Positions 44,926-55,295 are shown, counted from the first letter of the stretch. The stretch is DNA of 64,000 nucleotides from RPQJ01 sp963846885 (GCA_963846885.1 CAWJXS010000023.1:264503-328502), one strand, 5' to 3'. The notes: generated by a model from the sequence alone, not told the origin. Program-made: numbers and translations.

Positions 44926-45185
44926 GGACAGCATTCCCAAGCGGCCCCTCCGACGCCTTCCCCCTCGCTTGGAAAGGCAGACACGCGCTCGAGGAAAGGC
45001 GTCGGAGGGGCCGCTCGTGAATGCCTTTCCCTCGCTGGCAGGGCAGATGTGCGCTCGAGGAAAGGCGTCGGAGGGGCCGCTCGTGAATGCCTTTCCCTCG
45101 CTGGCAGGGCAGATGTGCGCTCGAGGAATTGCGTTGGACGGTCCCGCTTGCGAATCGGTTGGCCTCGCTTGGGGAGTGCTGTCCT
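44926..45185. repeat. Core-in-hairpin repeat H1 with two tandem 66-bp derivatives
   Basis: H1 has 19-bp perfect outer arms (44940-44958 and 44997-45015) around a reverse-oriented core with GGAAAGGCAGACA. From 44985 a 66-bp unit is repeated exactly (44985-45050 and 45051-45116) and starts a third time. Each unit carries a decayed core, GGCAGGGCAGATGTG. GGACAGCATTCCCAAGCGG at 44926 is the imperfect inverse of the sequence ending near 45183, so the array also sits inside an outer inverted repeat. Confidence 0.88.
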
Positions 45186-45210
45186 TACCACGTGAGCGGA
45201 ACAGTGCAGG

Positions 45211-45300
45211 CCGGAGCGGGCGGTCTGAGGCCCTTGCCCAGAGCGCGTGTCTGCCTTTCCAAGCTCGGGGCAAGGGCCTCGGAGCGGCCGCCCGGACCGG
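45211..45300. repeat. Core-in-hairpin repeat, copy H4
   Basis: Inner arms GAGGCCCTTGCCC (45227-45239) and GGGCAAGGGCCTC (45268-45280) are perfect. Outer arms CGGGCGG and GGCCGCCCG match imperfectly. The core GAGCGCGTGTCTGCCTTTCC lies at 45241-45260. The plus orientation is opposite to that of neighbouring H1. Confidence 0.85.
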
Positions 45301-45356
45301 GACCTGACTCGGACCTGACCCGGACCCTCACCCGCGCTGCGCGCGACCTCTCCCGC

Positions 45357-45410
45357 AAGCGGGCGAGGTACAGACAAGCGGGCGAGGTACAGACAAGCGG
45401 GCGAGGTGAG
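45357..45410. repeat. 19-bp tandem repeat next to nudJ
   Basis: AAGCGGGCGAGGTACAGAC occurs at 45357-45375 and 45376-45394, and its first 12 bases recur at 45395. It extends a CTCTCCCGCAAGCGGGCGAG hairpin of the common proteobacterial GC palindrome type. It ends just before the nudJ stop. Confidence 0.85.
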
Positions 45411-45415
45411 GAGGA

Positions 45416-45913
45416 TCAGCCGCTGGCGGCGACGGACGCGCTCAATTCAAGGGTGGGTTCGACGCTGCGCATCAGGTGCGTCAGCAGCTCGAGCGGATAG
45501 CGAGCACCGGCGAGGTAGTCGTCGACACAGCGCGCGACGAGCGGGCTGCGGTGCCGTGCCTCCAGCGTCGCGAGTTGCGAGCGGTCGAGCCAGCGTGTGC
45601 GCAGGATGCCGTGGTCCAGCGGGCGGGACGGGTCGTGTCCCTGCAGGCGGCCGCAGAAGGCCACGCGCAGGAAGGTCTTGGCGCTGTGCTCGGCTTGCCA
45701 GAGGTAGATGCCGACGATCTGTTGCGGCACGAACGTCCAGCCGGTTTCTTCGAGCGTCTCGCGGGCGACGGCATCGTGCAGCGATTCGCCGCGCTCGAGG
45801 TGGCCGGCGGGCTGGTTCAATACGACGCGACCGCCGGATCGTTCCTCAACGAACAGGAACTGGCCGTCGCGTTCGACTACGGCGGCTACGGTGACGTCGG
45901 GTTTCCAGGCCAT
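45416..45913 (-). CDS. nudJ: NUDIX hydrolase, NudJ-like
   Basis: The 165-residue enzyme hydrolyses nucleoside di- or triphosphates, including thiamine pyrophosphate precursors in E. coli NudJ. The NUDIX box GHLERGESLHDAVARETLEETGW is complete (described as one motif beginning near residue 38). KPDVTVAAVV at the N-terminus is typical. A perfect TATAAT at 45926-45921 overlaps the ATG at 45922, so the ATG at 45913 is preferred and the mRNA may be almost leaderless. It stands upstream of mnmA as in related bacteria. Confidence 0.9.
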   Translation of the reverse strand: MAWKPDVTVAAVVERDGQFLFVEERSGGRVVLNQPAGHLERGESLHDAVARETLEETGWTFVPQQIVGIYLWQAEHSAKTFLRVAFCGRLQGHDPSRPLDHGILRTRWLDRSQLATLEARHRSPLVARCVDDYLAGARYPLELLTHLMRSVEPTLELSASVAASG

Positions 45914-45934
45914 GCCCAGCATTATAGCGGGCCG

Positions 45935-46441
45935 TCAGAAGTCCACCGCAGTAGCGCGCATCTCGGGCTGGATCAGGCTGCCGGCCCAGACATCGTCGAA
46001 GAAGGCGAGGTAGCGCTTGACGATGGCCACGTCGTCGAACTCGACGATGCCTTCCCACGACGAGGCCTGCTGGCGGAAGGCGATGGCCTTGTCGTCGGCG
46101 ACGATGAACGAGCACGGATTATTGCGGTATTCAGGCGCGACGTTGCGCAGGTCGATGTAGCTCGTAAGGCGCCGCGCCATCATCATGAAGCGGTTGCCTT
46201 CGCGCGAGACGCGGCCCGGGTTCGAGATCAGCACGCGCAGCCGTGCGTGGCTGCGGGCGAGCACCAGTCGCTTGACGGGCTCCAGGAACAGGTCGTGATC
46301 GTAGATCTGCGGTTCGAGGTCGGTGGTGTAGATTGAAAGCGTGCGATTGGCGCGCGTCGCGATCTCGGCGACCGCGGCCCGGTATTCGTCAAGGTTTCCG
46401 AGGATGCTGCGCGTCCCCGTCAGGTCCAACCGATGTTCCAT
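45935..46441 (-). CDS. Conserved hypothetical protein linked to GNAT gene
   Basis: The protein of about 168 residues has no catalytic motif I can name. It is cytosolic, with alternating beta/alpha pattern, LSIYTTDLEPQIYDHDLF near the N-terminus and EGIVEFDDVAIVKRYLAFFD near the end. The start at 46441 overlaps the GNAT gene by about 50 bases in another frame. Proteins of this kind are often found beside, or fused to, GNAT acetyltransferases in pseudomonads; I recall this from family knowledge and cannot verify it here. Confidence 0.65.
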   Translation of the reverse strand: MEHRLDLTGTRSILGNLDEYRAAVAEIATRANRTLSIYTTDLEPQIYDHDLFLEPVKRLVLARSHARLRVLISNPGRVSREGNRFMMMARRLTSYIDLRNVAPEYRNNPCSFIVADDKAIAFRQQASSWEGIVEFDDVAIVKRYLAFFDDVWAGSLIQPEMRATAVDF

Positions 46442-46895
46442 CCCGCTTCTCGACCGACCGGCGCATTCGCTGGTGCGGTATTCCGACCTCGTCAAATTCC
46501 GGGCCGTCGGCCCGGAAACCCAGTCGCTCGTAAAACCCGGCGGCCGACACCTGTGAGTTCAGGTAGACCTCGCTGAATCCACGCTCTGCGGCGAGATCCA
46601 GGAGACGCCGCATCACCGCGACGCCTGCTCCGGTGCCGCGATAAGACGGCATTACTGCGACGCGACCAATCTTACCGGTGGGTTCCAGGCGGCCCGTGCC
46701 AACCACGTCACGTTTCGCGGAAGCGGACGGCGTAAAGACGAGTACGTGGGTGATGACGGGGTCGAGTTCGTCCCACTCGTCGCGTTCCGCGATCCGCTGT
46801 TCTTCGATGAAAACCGACCGCCGCACGTGCTGGATGTGCAAACGGTCGTGCTCCCACGAGGCGAGTCGCACGACGTAATCCGGAGGCGTGGGCAC
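46389..46895 (-). CDS. GNAT-family N-acetyltransferase
   Basis: The 168-residue protein has the acetyl-CoA site VAVMPSYRGTGAGVAVMRRLL (read as R/Q-x-x-G-x-G/A) near residue 80 and an ElaA-like FIEEQRIAERDEWDELD segment. SAAGFYERLGFRADG and the following EVGIPHQRM are the usual C-terminal GNAT strands. The last 20 residues, rich in charged and Gly residues, overlap the next gene and may be an artefact of the shared DNA. The acceptor substrate is unknown. Confidence 0.87.
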   Translation of the reverse strand: MPTPPDYVVRLASWEHDRLHIQHVRRSVFIEEQRIAERDEWDELDPVITHVLVFTPSASAKRDVVGTGRLEPTGKIGRVAVMPSYRGTGAGVAVMRRLLDLAAERGFSEVYLNSQVSAAGFYERLGFRADGPEFDEVGIPHQRMRRSVEKRDGTSVGPDGDAQHPRKP

Positions 46896-46946
46896 GGGGT
46901 TGGATGCGGGCGGGCGACGGGTTATGTCAAAAGAATCCGGGTCCGC

Positions 46947-48314
46947 TCAGACATCGCGCGCGAGCTTGGCTGCGAGCCCGATGTACGTGGCGGGTGTCAG
47001 CGCCTTCAGCCGCGCTTTTTCAGCGTCAGGAATGGCCAGGCCGTCGACGAAGCGCGCGATGGCGGGTCCGTCGATGCGGCGGCCGCGCGTCAGCGCCTTG
47101 AGCTGCTCGTAGGCTTCGGGCACGGCGTAGCGGCGCATGACGGTCTGGATCGGTTCGGCCAGCAGTTCCCAGTTGGCGGCGAGGTCGTCGGCGAGCCGGT
47201 CGCGATCGACCTCGAGTCGTGCCAGGCCCCGCGATACGGATTGCACGGCGATGTCGGAATGCGCCAGCGCGACGCCGAGATTGCGCTGCACCGTCGAGTC
47301 GGTGAGGTCGCGCTGCCAGCGTGAAATGGGCAGCTTCTCAGCGAGGAAGCGCAACAGCGCATTGGCCAGCCCCAGGTTGCCTTCGCCGTTCTCGAAATCG
47401 ATCGGGTTCACCTTGTGCGGCATCGTCGACGAACCGACCTCGCCCGCGACCACCTTCTGCCGGAAATAGCCGAGCGACACGTAACCCCAGAAATCGCGGC
47501 ACAGGTCGGTGAGGATGGAGTTGCAGCGGGCGAGGGCGTCGCAGTATTCCGCCGTCCAGTCGTGCGGCTCGATCTGCGTCGTGTACGCGTTCCACTGCAG
47601 GCCCAGGCCCTCGACCAGGCGCTGGCCGAGCTGCGGCCAGGGCACTTCCGGGTAGGCCGCCATGTGTGCGTTGTAGTTGCCGACGGCACCGTTGATCTTG
47701 CCGCGGATGGGGACGGCGGCAAACGTGTCACGCGCCTGGCGCAGGCGCCGCACGAACACCGCGACTTCCTTGCCGAGCGTGGTCGGCGTGGCCGACTGGC
47801 CGTGCGTCCGCGACATCATCGCGTCGTCGGCATGCAGCAGCGCCATCGCGCGCAGGGCGCCGAGCAGTGCGTCGAGGTGCGGCAGCAGCACTTTCGCGCG
47901 GGCTTCCTGGCACATGAGCGCGTAGGACAGGTTGTTGATGTCCTCGGACGTGCAGGCGAAGTGCACGAATTCGAGCCGCGACTGCCAGGCCGGGTGCGCG
48001 CCGAGCTTCTGCTTGATCAGGTACTCGACGGCCTTGACGTCGTGGTTGGTCTCGCGCTCGAACGCCTTGACCGCGGCGGCGTCCGCCGCACTGAACTCGT
48101 CGGCGACCTGTTGGGCCAGGGCGAGGTCCGCGGGCTTGATGCCTTGCAGTTCCGTGATGCCGCGTTCGGCGGCCAGCGCACGGAGCCATGCAATCTCGAC
48201 GCGCACGCGCGCGCGAATGAGGCCCTGTTCGCTGAAGATTTCCCGCAGGTCGGCGCAGCGCGCGGCATAGCGACCATCGACGGGCGAGAGCGCGGTCAGC
48301 GGGGTGAGACTCAT
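46947..48314 (-). CDS. purB: Adenylosuccinate lyase
   Basis: This enzyme splits SAICAR and adenylosuccinate to fumarate plus AICAR or AMP in purine synthesis. The 455-residue protein is the E. coli-like type: LTALSPVDGRYAAR at the start, THGQSATPTTLGKE with the catalytic His, and the superfamily signature GSSTMPHKVNPIDFENGEGN. It reads divergently from fumC, a member of the same fold superfamily, across 82 bases. In E. coli purB lies downstream of mnmA-hflD; here hflD is absent and purB is upstream. Confidence 0.97.
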   Translation of the reverse strand: MSLTPLTALSPVDGRYAARCADLREIFSEQGLIRARVRVEIAWLRALAAERGITELQGIKPADLALAQQVADEFSAADAAAVKAFERETNHDVKAVEYLIKQKLGAHPAWQSRLEFVHFACTSEDINNLSYALMCQEARAKVLLPHLDALLGALRAMALLHADDAMMSRTHGQSATPTTLGKEVAVFVRRLRQARDTFAAVPIRGKINGAVGNYNAHMAAYPEVPWPQLGQRLVEGLGLQWNAYTTQIEPHDWTAEYCDALARCNSILTDLCRDFWGYVSLGYFRQKVVAGEVGSSTMPHKVNPIDFENGEGNLGLANALLRFLAEKLPISRWQRDLTDSTVQRNLGVALAHSDIAVQSVSRGLARLEVDRDRLADDLAANWELLAEPIQTVMRRYAVPEAYEQLKALTRGRRIDGPAIARFVDGLAIPDAEKARLKALTPATYIGLAAKLARDV

Positions 48315-48396
48315 GCGGTCATCCGGGAGGTGCTACGATCTCGAATGATACCGCACGGCCCGCCCGGGGCGCCTGCGCGGTTCCCCGGAGCTTACG

Positions 48397-49815
<1,419 letters not shown>

Positions 49816-49821
49816 TTGACG

Positions 49822-50472
49822 GTGACCGACCTGTCTCCCGCGCAACCGCTGCGATCGCAGATCGAGTTCCTGCTGCGCGACACCCGGCCGGGACATGATC
49901 CCGAGTTCCCCTATTCGGCGCAGTTCAGCCCGGAGCAGATCGCGCTGCTGCGGCAACTCATTCCGGCGAACCCTGCGCGGGCCGCAGTGCTGGTGCCGCT
50001 GGTCGACCGCCCGTCGGGCCTGCAGGTGCTGCTGACGCAGCGTGCGTCGCACCTGAAAAACCATCCCGGGCAGATCAGTTTTCCGGGCGGACGCATCGAG
50101 GCTGCCGATGCCGGGCCCTGGGAGGCCGCGCTGCGCGAGGCGCGCGAGGAAATCGGGCTCGAGGCCGATTTCATCACCCACGCAGGTTACCTGCAGGACC
50201 ATCTGGTCATCTCGGGTTTCCGCGTGACGCCGGCCGTGGGGTTCGTGCGGCCGGGTTTTGACCTGCGTCTCGATCGTACCGAGGTCGACGACGTCTTCGA
50301 GGTGCCGCTGCAGTTCGTGCTCGACGCGCGCAATCACTCGCCGCGCGACCGCATCATCGCCGGCCACACCATCGTCACGCACGAGATCCACTTCGAAGGC
50401 CGCCAGATCTGGGGTGCCACCGCCAACATGCTGATCACGCTGGGGCGACTGCTCAAAGGTGCGCAGACATGA
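49822..50472 (+). CDS. NUDIX CoA pyrophosphatase
   Basis: This enzyme of about 216 residues is a probable CoA or acyl-CoA diphosphatase. The CoA-specific LTQRASHLKNHPGQISFPGG motif is followed by the NUDIX box GGRIEAADAGPWEAALREAREEIGL (read as Gx5Ex7REUxEExGU). A TTG at 49816 is an alternative start closer to the GAGG site. It overlaps mazG by four bases (ATGA). Confidence 0.91.
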   Translation: MTDLSPAQPLRSQIEFLLRDTRPGHDPEFPYSAQFSPEQIALLRQLIPANPARAAVLVPLVDRPSGLQVLLTQRASHLKNHPGQISFPGGRIEAADAGPWEAALREAREEIGLEADFITHAGYLQDHLVISGFRVTPAVGFVRPGFDLRLDRTEVDDVFEVPLQFVLDARNHSPRDRIIAGHTIVTHEIHFEGRQIWGATANMLITLGRLLKGAQT

Positions 50473-51254
50473 CTACGCCGCTCGAGCGATTGCGCGCGAT
50501 CATGGCACGCCTGCGGGATCCGCAAGCCGGCTGCCCGTGGGATCGCGAACAGGACTGGGCTTCGATCGCACCGCACACCATCGAGGAGGCGTACGAACTC
50601 GCCGATGCGATCGCGCGCGGCGCGCCCGACGCGGTGCGCGACGAACTCGGCGACGTGCTGTTCCAGGTGGTGTTCCAGTCGCGTATCGCCGAAGAACGCG
50701 GGCTGTTCGATTTCGACGCCGTCGCCACGGCCATCGCCGACAAGCTCGAGCGCCGGCATCCGCATGTCTTTGCTGGCGCGACCATCGAGAATGCCGCGGC
50801 TCAAACCCACGCCTGGGAGCAGCACAAGCGCGCGGAGCGCGCGGCGCGGGGCGAGGGCACCGGCGCCCTCGACGGCGTCACGCTCGGCCTGCCGGCCCTG
50901 ACGCGTGCCACGAAGCTCGGCTCGCGTGCGGCTAAGGTGGGGTTCGACTGGGCCGACGCCGCCGGCGTGATCGAGAAGGTCCGCGAGGAACTGGGAGAAC
51001 TGCAGGTCGAGGTGGAGCGCGGCGACCGCGCGCGTACACACGAAGAGCTGGGTGACCTGCTGTTCGCGCTGGCCCAGGCGGGTCGGCACCTCGGCGTCGA
51101 TGCAGAGGCCGCGCTGCGCGACGCGAACGCCAAGTTCGAACGCAGGTTCCGTCACGTCGAGGCCGCGCTCGCGACCGCCGGGCAGACGCCGGCGGACGTG
51201 GACATGGAGCGACTCGAGACGTTGTGGCTGCGCGCCAAGCAACAACTGGGCTGA
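50469..51254 (+). CDS. mazG: Nucleoside triphosphate pyrophosphohydrolase MazG
   Basis: The 261-residue house-cleaning enzyme hydrolyses non-canonical NTPs to NMP and pyrophosphate. It has two MazG domains: the first with CPWDREQDWASIAPHTIEEAYEL and DELGDVLFQVVFQ, the second with EELGELQVEVERGD and EELGDLLFALAQAGR (each a metal-binding EExxE/ExxD pattern). The start codon overlaps the preceding stop. This is the antitoxin-independent housekeeping form. Confidence 0.95.
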   Translation: MTTPLERLRAIMARLRDPQAGCPWDREQDWASIAPHTIEEAYELADAIARGAPDAVRDELGDVLFQVVFQSRIAEERGLFDFDAVATAIADKLERRHPHVFAGATIENAAAQTHAWEQHKRAERAARGEGTGALDGVTLGLPALTRATKLGSRAAKVGFDWADAAGVIEKVREELGELQVEVERGDRARTHEELGDLLFALAQAGRHLGVDAEAALRDANAKFERRFRHVEAALATAGQTPADVDMERLETLWLRAKQQLG

Positions 51255-51260
51255 CACGTC

Positions 51261-52193
51261 ATGCCTGCCGGTGAAACTGCCGCAGCGCGTCTCGCAGCCC
51301 TGCGCAAGCTGCTGCCACAGTGCCTGCTGCGTGATCGACGGCGCCTGCAAGCCACCCTCGACCGACTGTCGCGCCGGCCTGCGGCGGCCGATACGCGCGA
51401 GCTCGAGCGGCTCGAAGCGCAAGTCAGCGCCTCGGTGGGGCTCGTCGCCGCCCGCCGGGCTTCAGTGCCGCCAGTGGTCTTCGACGACACGTTGCCGGTG
51501 CATGCCCGGCGCGACGAGATCGGCCGCGCAATCGAGGCGCACCAGGTGGTCATCGTCAGTGGCGCGACGGGCAGCGGCAAGAGCACGCAGCTGCCGAAGA
51601 TCTGCCTCGCGTTGGGGCGGGGTGCCGCCGGGTTGATCGGCCACACGCAGCCGCGACGCATTGCAGCCCAGGCTCTCGCCAACCGCGTCAGCGCCGAGCT
51701 GGGCACGAACGTGGGCGACCTGGTCGGGTACCAGGTGCGATTCGTCGATCGCACGAGTCCCCGCACGCTGGTCAAGCTGATGACCGACGGCCTGCTGCTG
51801 CGCGAGATCGAGAGCGATCCGCTGCTGCTGCGCTACGACACCCTGATCATCGACGAGGCGCACGAGCGCAATCTCAACGTCGATTTCCTGCTTGGCGTCT
51901 GTAAACGACTGCTGCCGCAGCGGCCGGACCTGCGACTGATCGTCACCTCCGCGACGATCGAGACGCAGCGGTTCGCGGAGTTTTTCGGTGGCGCGCCCGT
52001 GATCGACGTCGAAGGGCAGAGCTACCCCGTCGAGGTTCGTTACCGGCCGCTGGCAGAAGAGGACGAGACGGCGCCGCCGTTGCCGGAAGCCGTTCGCGAC
52101 GCGCTGGAGGAACTCGCCACGCGATGCGCGCGGCCTGCGGGGGGACGCGCTCGTCTTCCTGCCCGGCGAGAAGCAGATCATCGAGACCCGTGA
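51261..52193 (+). CDS. hrpA: ATP-dependent RNA helicase HrpA, N-terminal part (frameshifted)
   Basis: This frame holds the first RecA-like domain of a DEAH-box helicase: VSGATGSGKSTQLPK (Walker A), HTQPRRIAAQ, IIDEAHERNLN (DEAH) and LIVTSATIE. It ends prematurely after a run of six G at 52139-52144. With five G the frame would continue GDALVFLPGEKQII and join the next open frame, giving one HrpA of about 1318 residues, the normal length. Assembly error and true mutation cannot be told apart from one sequence. It follows mazG by six bases. Confidence 0.85.
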   Translation: MPAGETAAARLAALRKLLPQCLLRDRRRLQATLDRLSRRPAAADTRELERLEAQVSASVGLVAARRASVPPVVFDDTLPVHARRDEIGRAIEAHQVVIVSGATGSGKSTQLPKICLALGRGAAGLIGHTQPRRIAAQALANRVSAELGTNVGDLVGYQVRFVDRTSPRTLVKLMTDGLLLREIESDPLLLRYDTLIIDEAHERNLNVDFLLGVCKRLLPQRPDLRLIVTSATIETQRFAEFFGGAPVIDVEGQSYPVEVRYRPLAEEDETAPPLPEAVRDALEELATRCARPAGGRARLPARREADHRDP

Positions 52194-52212
52194 CCTGCTG
52201 GTTCGCAGCCGC

Positions 52213-55200
52213 GTGGACTGGGACGTGCTGCCGCTGTACGGCCGCCTGACCGGGCCGGAGCAGGACAAGGTGTTTGCCGGTCATACGCGCCGTCGCGTCG
52301 TCCTCGCGACCAACGTGGCCGAGACGTCGCTGACCATTCCCGGCGTGCGCTTTGTCATCGACGCGGGTCTCGCGCGCGTCAGTCGCTACAGTCCACGCGC
52401 CAAGTTCCAGCGCCTGCCGATCGAGCCGGTGTCGCAGGCCAGCGCGGACCAGCGTCGCGGACGCTGCGGACGTGAAGGCGAGGGCATCTGCATCCGGCTC
52501 TATGCCGAAGACGACTACCTCGCCCGGCCACGCTACACCGAGCCGGAACTGCTGCGCACGAACCTGGCGAGCCTCGTGCTGCAGATGGCTGCACTGGGGC
52601 TGGGTGATCCGCAGGACTTTCCGTTTCTCGACGCGCCCGACGCCCGGTTGCTGAACGACGGCTATCGATTGCTGCAGGAATTGAATGCGGTCGATGGCGA
52701 CAGGCGCATCACGCGGCTGGGGCGGCAGATGGCTGCGCTGCCGGTGGACCCACGCCTGGCACGAGTGCTCGTCGAATCGGGGCGCACGGCCTGCGTCGAC
52801 GAGGCGCTGGTGCTCGTGTCCTTTCTCAGCATCCAGGACCCGCGCGAGCGCCCTGCCGAGAAAGCGGAAGCCGCCGACGCGAAGCATGCGCAGTTTGCGG
52901 ACGACCGTTCAGACTTCATCGGCGTGCTGAACCTGTGGGCTGCGTCGCGCGACCCCGCGGCCGGCGGCAACCGAGTGCTGCGGCACTGGTGTCGCGAGAA
53001 TTTCCTGTCGTTCGTGCGCATGCGTGAATGGGCCGACCTGCGCGAGCAACTCGCAGAGATGTCGCGCTCGATCGTCAAGGTTCGTGGCGACAAGACCGCA
53101 CCGCCTGGCATGGGCATCCTGCACCAGACGCTGCTCACCGGGTTTCTCGGCGGCATCGGGGTGCTCGACGAGGCACGCACCTATCTCGGCGCGCGCGATA
53201 CCCGCTTCGTGATCGCGCCGGGGACGCCGCTGCAGAAGCGTTCACCGCACTGGATCGTCGCGGCCAGCCTCGTCGAGACGCATCGGCTGTATGCCCGGAT
53301 GGTCGCGCAGGTGCAGCCGTCGTGGATCGAGGCGGCCGGGGCGCACCTGGTCAAGCGCACCTATGGTGAAGCGGAATGGGACGCGCAGCGTGGCATGGCT
53401 TTCGCGAAGGAGACGGTGTCGCTGTACGGCCGGGTGCTGAGCAGCGGCCGGCGGGTCAGTTTCGCCGGGGTCGATCCGCTCGCGGCGCAACGCATGTTCG
53501 TGGAAGAGGCGCTGGTGCGGCGCCAGCCCGCCATGCCCTTCGCCTTTCTCGAACGCAACTCGGCCACGCGTGCGCGCCTCGAGCGAGTAGAGGCCTGCCT
53601 GCGCCGGCGCGACCTGCTTGCCGGCGACGACGCGCTGGTGCGGTTCTACCTCGAGCGCATACCGCCGACGCTCGCTTCGACGCGTGCTTTCGAGAAATGG
53701 TGGCGGACGGTCGAGCACGGCAGCCCGCATGCGCTCGACGCTGACGAATCCGTGTTCCTGCTGCAGCCGCTCCCGACGGTGCGGGCGAGCGACTATCCGA
53801 CGACGTTCGACGTCCAGGGCAATTCGCTGCACATGCATTATCGCTACGACACCGCGGCCGCGGATGACGGCGTCTCGCTCGACTTGCCGCTGCCGTTGCT
53901 GCGCGCGTTCGACGCCCAGCGCCTCGAGTGGCTCATCCCGGGCTGGCTGCGCGAGAAGGTCATCGCGCTGCTGCGTGGCCTGCCGAAGGACGTGCGACGC
54001 GAGATCGTGCCCATCCCGGATGCCGCCGACCGGTTGCTCGACGCGCTGCCCGAGTTCGGCACCGGGTCGCTGTTTGCGCACATCGCAGCGTTCGTCACGC
54101 AGGAGGCGGGCATCCGGGTGGAACCGGGGCAACTGGCGGCCGTGCCGCTCGCGCCGTGGCTCAGCGTCAACCTTCGCGTGCTGGACGAGGCGGGCCGCTT
54201 GCTGCGCACCAGTCGCGACGTGTACGGACTGCGCGACGAGATGCGCCAGGCCACGGGCGGAACGACGTTCACGCACCCGGCGACGGCAGGCCTCAAATGG
54301 GAGCGAGTGGGTGTGCGCCACTGGGACTTCGACGAGTGGCCGCTCGAGACGACGATTCGCAGCGGGCGGCTGCAGCTGCGCGCCTATCCGGGCATCCAGG
54401 ACGAGGGAGCCAGCGTGCGGCTGCACCTGTTCACCACGGCAGGCGGCGCCATGCGCGCATCGCGTGCGGGTATCGTACGACTCGCGGCTCTGGCGCTGCC
54501 GCAGCAGCACGAATTGGCGCGCCGCCAGGCCGCGACGGAACGTGAGTTCACCTTGCTCGTCGCGGCAGCCGGGTTCGGCAAGGAACTGCTCGGCGAGATT
54601 GCGGATCGAGCCGTAGCCGAAGCCGTCCTCGGTCCCGTCGCGGAGCTGCCACGACTCCGTGAGCGCTTCGAGGCGCAGGTGGACCGGGGTCGCGCCGATG
54701 TCGTCGACCGCGCGGCAGAGATATCGCGCACCGTGAAGGCGGTCCTGACCGCGCTCAAGGACGTGCGGGCCCAACTGGGTCTCACCAACGGCGCTGCGTT
54801 TGCGGGCGTTCGCAGCAGCATCAACGACCAGCTGGCCGAACTGCTCGCACCCGGCTGGGTCCGCGACACACCCGACGGCTGGTGGCACCAGCTGCCGAAG
54901 TACGTGCGTGCGGTGGCTCGCCGGCTCGAGCGCGCGCGGGGCGACGTCGAGCGCGACCGCAAGCTGCAGGCGCAGGTGGAGCCCTTCGAGCAGCATGCGC
55001 GGCGCCTGCGCCTGTCCGCGGACCTCGACATGCCCAGCTCGGAACGCGAGCGGTTGCGCTGGATGGTCGAGGAGTACCGGTTGTCGCTGTTCGCGCAGGA
55101 CTTGCGGACGCTGCTGCCCGTGTCGGCCAAGCGGCTCGACGAACAGTTGCAGCTTGCGTTGCGCGAAGCGGCGGGCACTGCGCCGGCCGGTGCCACGCGC

Positions 55201-55218
55201 GGAAAGGCGCGCGGCTGA
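52213..55218 (+). CDS. hrpA: ATP-dependent RNA helicase HrpA, C-terminal part (frameshifted)
   Basis: This continuous frame contains the second RecA-like domain: RRVVLATNVAETSLTIPGVRF, then QRRGRCGREGEGICIRLY. The HA2/ratchet and OB-fold regions follow, then the long HrpA-specific C-terminal domain. Upstream of 52213 the same frame stays open back to the G run and encodes the missing linker residues, so no sequence appears lost. If expressed separately, this fragment would lack Walker A and could not hydrolyse ATP. Confidence 0.85.
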   Translation: MDWDVLPLYGRLTGPEQDKVFAGHTRRRVVLATNVAETSLTIPGVRFVIDAGLARVSRYSPRAKFQRLPIEPVSQASADQRRGRCGREGEGICIRLYAEDDYLARPRYTEPELLRTNLASLVLQMAALGLGDPQDFPFLDAPDARLLNDGYRLLQELNAVDGDRRITRLGRQMAALPVDPRLARVLVESGRTACVDEALVLVSFLSIQDPRERPAEKAEAADAKHAQFADDRSDFIGVLNLWAASRDPAAGGNRVLRHWCRENFLSFVRMREWADLREQLAEMSRSIVKVRGDKTAPPGMGILHQTLLTGFLGGIGVLDEARTYLGARDTRFVIAPGTPLQKRSPHWIVAASLVETHRLYARMVAQVQPSWIEAAGAHLVKRTYGEAEWDAQRGMAFAKETVSLYGRVLSSGRRVSFAGVDPLAAQRMFVEEALVRRQPAMPFAFLERNSATRARLERVEACLRRRDLLAGDDALVRFYLERIPPTLASTRAFEKWWRTVEHGSPHALDADESVFLLQPLPTVRASDYPTTFDVQGNSLHMHYRYDTAAADDGVSLDLPLPLLRAFDAQRLEWLIPGWLREKVIALLRGLPKDVRREIVPIPDAADRLLDALPEFGTGSLFAHIAAFVTQEAGIRVEPGQLAAVPLAPWLSVNLRVLDEAGRLLRTSRDVYGLRDEMRQATGGTTFTHPATAGLKWERVGVRHWDFDEWPLETTIRSGRLQLRAYPGIQDEGASVRLHLFTTAGGAMRASRAGIVRLAALALPQQHELARRQAATEREFTLLVAAAGFGKELLGEIADRAVAEAVLGPVAELPRLRERFEAQVDRGRADVVDRAAEISRTVKAVLTALKDVRAQLGLTNGAAFAGVRSSINDQLAELLAPGWVRDTPDGWWHQLPKYVRAVARRLERARGDVERDRKLQAQVEPFEQHARRLRLSADLDMPSSERERLRWMVEEYRLSLFAQDLRTLLPVSAKRLDEQLQLALREAAGTAPAGATRGKARG

Positions 55219-55295
55219 CTCACGCCGGACCCGCCGATCACCTCAGGCTGGCCGCGCTCCTGGCATATACTCGGTGTGCAGGAGAACCTAACGGC

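Noticed and set aside
44926..45116. Possible CRISPR array because of regular repeats.
   Set aside because: The 66-bp units are contiguous with no unique spacers, and no cas gene lies nearby.
44816..45377. Open frames across the repeat cluster between mnmA and nudJ on both strands.
   Set aside because: Their products are direct translations of the 66-bp and hairpin repeats with duplicated peptide segments; there is no start context or family match.
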